From Flavobacterium caseinilyticum (GTDB lineage: Bacteria; Bacteroidota; Bacteroidia; Flavobacteriales; Flavobacteriaceae): DNA of 64,000 nucleotides. The stretch is taken from the NCBI RefSeq assembly GCF_004349085.1, contig NZ_SMFM01000002.1, positions 682,001-746,000 on the forward strand. Reading direction: 5' to 3'. The notes below the pieces were generated by a model. The model did not search any database, was not told where the DNA came from, and saw nothing but the letters and a program-made list of their open reading frames with translations. Numbering within the stretch: position 1 is the stretch's first letter; each line of letters opens with the position of its first letter. Positions 59,905 through 64,000 of this stretch are shown one piece after another. The position numbers and the translations under genes are program-made.

Positions 59905-60369
59905 ATGAAACTAATTCAATCTTTTCTAATTTTCGCATTTGTACTATTATCAACAAATACCATTTCCGCACAATACGGAAATGGCGGATATGGAAATGGT
60001 TACGGGAGCAATCGTCGAATGAATAGCGGAATGGATCAATCAAGAGCACAGGATAAACCAAAAGAAATTCCAGTTGAAGTTACCGTTAGAAAAATAATCG
60101 AGCGCGTAAAACCGGAACTCAATCTTGATGCACTTCAGGAAATTGCCATCTCGAATATTCTGGTAGAGAGTATAAAAACACAAGGCATTCTCGTAAAAGC
60201 AGAAGTTAGCCAAGAAGACAAAATAAAAAACATTCAAGCGCTATCAGAAGTTACAGACAGAAAAATAATGGAATTGCTTAATAAGGACCAGAAGGAAAAA
60301 TATACTGCAATGAATGAAGAAGCAAAAAATCCTAAAAAATCCAATTCTAAGAAGAAAGCAAAACAATAA
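59905..60369 (+). CDS. Secreted helical protein of unknown function
   Basis: A 154-residue protein with a signal peptide (cut near residue 23, ISAQ). A short Gly/Tyr/Asn-rich linker (YGNGGYGNGYGSN) is followed by a helical domain (about 55-135, including ERVKPELNLDALQEIAISN and DRKIMELLNKDQKEKYTAM) and a strongly basic Lys/Ser/Asn tail. The helical part with LNxDQKxKY resembles the LTxxQ/Spy-like periplasmic helical proteins, but similarity is too slight for a family call. It lies 42 nt after rimO and 33 nt before the amidase. Confidence 0.72.
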   Translation: MKLIQSFLIFAFVLLSTNTISAQYGNGGYGNGYGSNRRMNSGMDQSRAQDKPKEIPVEVTVRKIIERVKPELNLDALQEIAISNILVESIKTQGILVKAEVSQEDKIKNIQALSEVTDRKIMELLNKDQKEKYTAMNEEAKNPKKSNSKKKAKQ

Positions 60370-60402
60370 TTTTTTTGTTAAACACAAAAATTAATTCCCA
60401 AA

Positions 60403-61305
60403 ATGAAAAAAATTTTTTACTACTTAATTTTTGCTGTTGTCATTTCTTCATGCTCCACGAATCCTTACAAAAAGAGCGAGAAAATCTATGATAAACAACT
60501 TAAATCCTTAAGCAAAACGATTTCCAATAAGGATCCCCACTCGCTACCACTAATTCCTCATGTAAAGCTGAATATTGATACTTTATACAGCCAGCAACTT
60601 CATACTTACAAAGATACTATTTCTCAAACGGGTTCTACATCGTTAGAAAATGGCATTAATACAGAATGGATAGGAACTGTAAATTTCAATCTGAGAAAGC
60701 CAAATTTCATAATTATTCATCACACTGCACAGGATTCTTTACAACAGACTATAAATACATTTACCAAAACCGCTACACAAGTAAGTTCGCACTATGTAAT
60801 TTCAGAAGATGGAAAAGTAGTTCAAATGCTGAATGATTATCTCAGAGCTTGGCATGCCGGAAATGGTTCTTGGGGAAAAAATACCGATATTAATTCGACA
60901 TCAATAGGTATTGAATTGGACAACAATGGAACAGAGCTTTTCTCTGAACTGCAAATCAACAGTTTATTGGCTCTTCTGACAAAATTAAAGAAAGATTACA
61001 ATATTCCTGCACAAAACATTATAGGTCATGCTGATATTGCACCTTCTCGAAAACAAGACCCTAGCGCTTTATTTCCATGGAAAGTATTAGCAGATAAAGG
61101 TTTCGGGATTTGGTCTGATGAAGTTTTAGAAACCGCTCCGATTGATTTCAATGTTAAACTGGGATTGCAAATTATCGGATACGACACTAAAAATTTATCT
61201 GCGGCAATTACAGCTTTTAAACTGCACTTTATTCAATATGAGGTAAACGATATTCTGGATGAAAAGACCATTAATACTATATATTCTATTTATAAGAAAC
61301 AATAA
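60403..61305 (+). CDS. N-acetylmuramoyl-L-alanine amidase, lipoprotein
   Basis: A 300-residue peptidoglycan amidase of the Amidase_2 (PGRP/AmpD) fold, anchored by a lipobox ending at C17 (VVISSC). The zinc site is in place: IIHHT (H106 or H107), GHADI (H209) and KQDPS (D219), with the conserved E171 in SIGIELDNN. About 80 residues of linker precede the domain. The C-terminal part (from about 240, FNVKLGLQIIGYDTK to YSIYKK) resembles a peptidoglycan-binding helical module. This is the AmiD-like layout, so cell-wall turnover at the outer membrane is likely. Confidence 0.93.
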   Translation: MKKIFYYLIFAVVISSCSTNPYKKSEKIYDKQLKSLSKTISNKDPHSLPLIPHVKLNIDTLYSQQLHTYKDTISQTGSTSLENGINTEWIGTVNFNLRKPNFIIIHHTAQDSLQQTINTFTKTATQVSSHYVISEDGKVVQMLNDYLRAWHAGNGSWGKNTDINSTSIGIELDNNGTELFSELQINSLLALLTKLKKDYNIPAQNIIGHADIAPSRKQDPSALFPWKVLADKGFGIWSDEVLETAPIDFNVKLGLQIIGYDTKNLSAAITAFKLHFIQYEVNDILDEKTINTIYSIYKKQ

Positions 61306-61385
61306 TTAGTAATACTTCTTAATTATAGATCTTAATCTAAACCGTCCTAATACAATTATTTATAAGTAGTCCCTTTCAAAAAAAA

Positions 61386-61415
61386 CTGCCAAAATACTTT
61401 AGAATATCTTGGCAG
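61386..61415 (-). terminator. Terminator of the porin gene
   Basis: Stem CTGCCAA / TTGGCAG with a 16-nt loop. On the minus strand it is followed by a run of about eight T. A 15-nt poly(A) run (61417-61431) lies between it and the porin stop codon. Confidence 0.75.
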
Positions 61416-61437
61416 CAAAAAAAAAAAAAAACAGGAA

Positions 61438-62487
61438 TTAGAACGAATATGTTGTTGCCAGTAAGGCATAAGCAGTAACTCCTTTTGGTGCTGCATCACT
61501 ATTTGAAAAGATATTTTCAGATGCTGTATCTACACGAAACTCAGGAATAATAGTCAAATTTCCTACCTTGTAATTTAACGATAATGTATTACCCACAACA
61601 CTCGTTCCCGCAAGCAAACCCAAACCTGCTGTAGCTTCTTTAGCATCTAAATACTCCAATCGGTAAGCCAGACTTAACGATTCTTTCAACGCTAAATTAG
61701 CGTATCCCACTAGGGCAAACCATTCTCCGTCCAACGAACTGTCAAAATCATTGCTGGTCAGTGCGTAGGTTCCGTTAAATCCCAATGAAAAATTATCACT
61801 CAATTTTTTTGTTCCAACAAAGTCAAACTGAGTCTTATTTTCTTCTGAAGATGGGTTGCTGCTTCCTGAAGTTATATTAAAGTAAGCGCTTCCAGTATCG
61901 CCTAAAAACGCAACTTGTCCAAGGAATGTTTTCTGGGAAGAACCTGCCTCAATGGTTGTTTTAAAATCAGTCGGGTTTGAGACACCGGCCATAAAACTCA
62001 TCTTTCCCGAGGTATACTGAGCTTTTACACCCGTATTAAAGAATGGTCCGTACGTAAATGCATATGACATACTGTAGTTTTTATTATCAACCGCATCCAA
62101 TAATTCATACCCAATATGGGTTCCGAAACTTCCTGCAGTAACTTTGAATTTATCTGAGAACTCATAAGTAAAATTCAATTGCTTAATCATAAATGTAGTC
62201 GAATCGTCATTATAGGTAAATTGAGCGGCTCTACTACCGAAACCCAAGTCAACAAAAACAGAAGCTTTCCCCATTTTATGAGAAGCTTCAATAGAAGCCA
62301 TTCCCAATTCAAATGAATTATGGGAATTAGTAAAACTGGTCAAACTATTATCTATTCCTGAAAAATCATATTTGTAATAAGCGTCAGCAGATCCAGCAAA
62401 AGTTGAGGCGGGCGCGGGCGTTGTTTCCTGTGCAAATGTTAATGTTGTTGTTAGCAATAATGCTATGGCTGCTAATTGGTTTTTCAT
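61438..62487 (-). CDS. Porin-like outer-membrane beta-barrel protein
   Basis: A 349-residue protein with a signal peptide (ending TLTFAQ, about residue 19) and a barrel built of alternating strands (DAYYKYDFSG, FVDLGFGSRAAQF, FKVTAGSFGTHIGYELLDA, SLAYRLEYLDAKE), ending in a terminal strand YALLATTYSF with a C-terminal phenylalanine. This pattern is that of the OmpL-like BBP2 putative porin family. In flavobacteria such porins are often next to ammonium-transport and P-II genes, but those are not in this window. Substrate unknown. It is divergent from the 101-residue gene across 614 nt. Confidence 0.82.
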   Translation of the reverse strand: MKNQLAAIALLLTTTLTFAQETTPAPASTFAGSADAYYKYDFSGIDNSLTSFTNSHNSFELGMASIEASHKMGKASVFVDLGFGSRAAQFTYNDDSTTFMIKQLNFTYEFSDKFKVTAGSFGTHIGYELLDAVDNKNYSMSYAFTYGPFFNTGVKAQYTSGKMSFMAGVSNPTDFKTTIEAGSSQKTFLGQVAFLGDTGSAYFNITSGSSNPSSEENKTQFDFVGTKKLSDNFSLGFNGTYALTSNDFDSSLDGEWFALVGYANLALKESLSLAYRLEYLDAKEATAGLGLLAGTSVVGNTLSLNYKVGNLTIIPEFRVDTASENIFSNSDAAPKGVTAYALLATTYSF

Positions 62488-63101
62488 CTTTAGTTGGTTT
62501 TAGTTAGTAATCTCATTGGTATTTTATTTGGTTTTGGTTAATACTAGTTTGAAATTCAGAAACTCTATATTTTACTAAAAATAGGTTTCTTCACACCTTT
62601 TTACATCTAAAATTTCCTTTCATCTGAGGCGAATTTATTAACTTTTATTTCACTAAAATTACTATTTACAACTTTTTTACATTGATTTGAGAAGAATTAT
62701 CAATAACAAAAAATGAACAAAAAAAAATGGATATTCCATATTTATAAAGAACTATTTTAAAAATTCAATAATCATTATTTTAAACACATACCCTAATTTT
62801 TTACATCTAATCATTCAATTATACCAAAAAATACATGTATTTAACATATTTTTAAACTTAATAAAAAAAAATACCCTACCAAAAATAGGGGTGCGCTTTT
62901 ATATTAAACAAAATTGAAAATTGATTTTTAATTCAAAAACAATAGATTAAGATTTCATAAATTGATTCAATTTAACTAAAATTTAAATTCATTAAGCCAA
63001 TAATGAAACTGTGATTCCATCAGGTTTGTTCCCAGTTATTTCTCTTTTTTTTTATGAAAATTTTAATAGCATAAAAAATCCTTTTTCATTAAATTTATAA
63101 C
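62488..63101. other. 614-nt AT-rich divergent spacer
   Basis: No gene-like frame is seen. It contains two identical 13-nt words TTTTTACATCTAA (62598-62610 and 62798-62810, exactly 200 bp apart), a related ACTTTTTTACATTGA at 62671-62685, and the inverted repeat ACCCTA-N7-TAGGGGT (62873-62892). The inverted repeat is preceded on its left by a run of nine A, so it would look like a terminator on the minus strand. No -7 box with an exact TAnnTTTG was found for either flanking gene. Confidence 0.6.
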
Positions 63102-63407
63102 ATGATTAAATTATTAATTAAGCTTTCCGTTTTGCTGTTATTTGTCGTTTTTTCCTCCCTTTGGATAAGCGACAAATTATACATGGTTTCAAATGAAAAG
63201 AATCAGGATTTATACGAACAAAGCGAAAAAAATGCAGGAGAGAACACCTTAGAGAGTAAATCTAAAACACTCTTACTTGCTTCAATTGAAAGTATAAACT
63301 GTTTTGACTACGATTCTTTTGAAAGCAGAAAGATTAATTCTTTTGATTCGTTTCTAATTAAAGAGTTTGTTTTACAGAATTTAACTCCTCCACCAGAACA
63401 AGCTTAA
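63102..63407 (+). CDS. Small membrane-anchored or secreted protein of unknown function
   Basis: A 101-residue protein with a hydrophobic N terminus (LLIKLSVLLLFVVFSSLWI, residues 4-22) that could be an anchor or a signal peptide. The rest is polar, rich in Ser, Asn and acidic residues, with one cysteine (NCFDYDSFE) and the ending LTPPPEQA. The PPPEQ ending recalls small flavobacterial proteins of unknown role. I recognise no domain. Coding character is supported by the hydrophobic N terminus and the absence of a competing frame. Confidence 0.6.
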   Translation: MIKLLIKLSVLLLFVVFSSLWISDKLYMVSNEKNQDLYEQSEKNAGENTLESKSKTLLLASIESINCFDYDSFESRKINSFDSFLIKEFVLQNLTPPPEQA

Positions 63408-63487
63408 AGTCATTTTTTTACTAAAAACATTATTAATCTATCTACCACTCTAAAAATGGAGTCATTTAAACTCATAATTATATACAC

Positions 63488-63967
63488 ATGAAAAATTTAT
63501 TTATAGCGTTCACATTTTTATTTACTTCTTCTTTACTTGCTCAAACACATCAAATAGTCAAACATAATGGCGAAACGATGGATGTAAACTTTATTAAAAA
63601 GGAAAATAATATAGTGTACTACACTTTACCGCAAAGTGCTGAAGAAAAAAAAATCAGTCAATATGCTGTTTCACAGCTGAATGAAAAATCAAAAATTGCT
63701 TCTGCAATCCTATCTGAAAGGATTCAACTGAATGGAAAATCTGATTATAAAAAGGTTGTTGTGCTAGAAAAACATCAAACTGAAGGATTGAAAGAATCTG
63801 GGATAATCACAAGTTTTTATGGTGGAATAAAAGGAGAATCTCCTGTATCTTTTTCAGATAACGGTGAAAAACGATTGAAACAGAATGCTGCAATAAAAGG
63901 ATCTCCATTTATTGTAATTCTTTCCAATAAACCAAACGATTTAAAAGCGGCAGTCTATACGTATTAG
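63488..63967 (+). CDS. Secreted protein of unknown function
   Basis: A 159-residue protein with a signal peptide (MKNLFIAFTFLFTSSLLAQ). The mature part opens with a short beta-rich unit (HQIVKHNGETMDVNFIKKENNIVYYT), of a kind that recurs at the N terminus of secreted flavobacterial proteins that sense or bind something at the envelope. It then becomes a mixed alpha/beta stretch with GIITSFYGGIKGESPVSF. There is no cysteine. The frame is closed by a stop at 63965-63967, so the gene is complete. The family is not identified. Confidence 0.7.
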   Translation: MKNLFIAFTFLFTSSLLAQTHQIVKHNGETMDVNFIKKENNIVYYTLPQSAEEKKISQYAVSQLNEKSKIASAILSERIQLNGKSDYKKVVVLEKHQTEGLKESGIITSFYGGIKGESPVSFSDNGEKRLKQNAAIKGSPFIVILSNKPNDLKAAVYTY

Positions 63968-64000
63968 TAGAACTAAAGCAATTGATACCTACCAGCACCT

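Noticed and set aside
61417..61431. 15-nt poly(A) run as a phase-variation tract
   Set aside because: It lies outside coding sequence, between the porin stop codon and its terminator, so length changes should not switch a reading frame.

Overview
The window is ordinary chromosome from a member of the Flavobacteriia, very probably Flavobacterium. The DNA is AT-rich. Most promoters show the Bacteroidota -7 element TAnnTTTG, and genes lack Shine-Dalgarno sequences. Three proteins end in the type B C-terminal sorting domain of the type IX secretion system (T9SS). DUF5606, 2TM-domain proteins and an OmpP1/FadL-like barrel also fit this group. I see no insertion sequence, prophage, CRISPR array or rRNA operon.

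Layout. 1-9.8 kb is housekeeping: a Crp/Fnr regulator, an amino-acid permease, mazG, a DUF5606 protein, def, a FUSC membrane protein, malate:quinone oxidoreductase, ruvX and dapD. 9.8-13.5 kb is a surface-glycan block with three glycosyltransferases and a Kdo/heptose-kinase-like protein. 13.7-18.1 kb holds tsaC, a CCA-adding-like enzyme, heme A synthase, a CDP-alcohol phosphatidyltransferase and csbD. 18.2-24.2 kb, all on the minus strand, holds a LytS/LytTR-type two-component system with three 2TM domains, a secreted helical protein and a TonB-dependent receptor. The promoters of the last two genes carry near-identical LytTR-type operators at identical spacing from their -7 boxes. 24.5-29.1 kb holds small enzymes, an HPP membrane protein and a nucleoid-associated protein. 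29.5-35.2 kb holds a large lipoprotein joining a metallophosphatase, a CotH/HipA-like catalytic loop and an Omp85-like barrel, then a lipoprotein beta-propeller and a second kinase-like protein. 35.4-49.2 kb is one co-directional run: PAS histidine kinase, single-domain response regulator, ABC-2 transporter and three large T9SS cargo proteins. 49.4-58.3 kb holds typA, a second PAS kinase/response regulator pair, rpsT, three tRNA-Glu genes, proS, a Trp/Asn/Gly-rich lipoprotein and an OmpP1-like barrel. 58.4-64 kb holds a structured RNA resembling Flavo-1, rimO, an amidase, a porin and two small unknown genes.

The best candidates for undescribed biology are the LytTR-controlled receptor locus (18.2-24.3 kb), where a regulatory circuit can be read directly from the DNA, and the phosphatase/kinase-like/barrel lipoprotein with its kinase-like neighbour (29.5-35.2 kb). 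Intergenic DNA is rich in small repeats: heptamer-phased words, a hairpin-centred composite element, a GC-rich palindromic pair and a long CCACAGATTCAC inverted repeat.

For four genes the longest frame opens at a TTG lying inside the promoter's own TAnnTTTG box. Those starts were moved to the next ATG, and three further genes were also shortened on start-site evidence.
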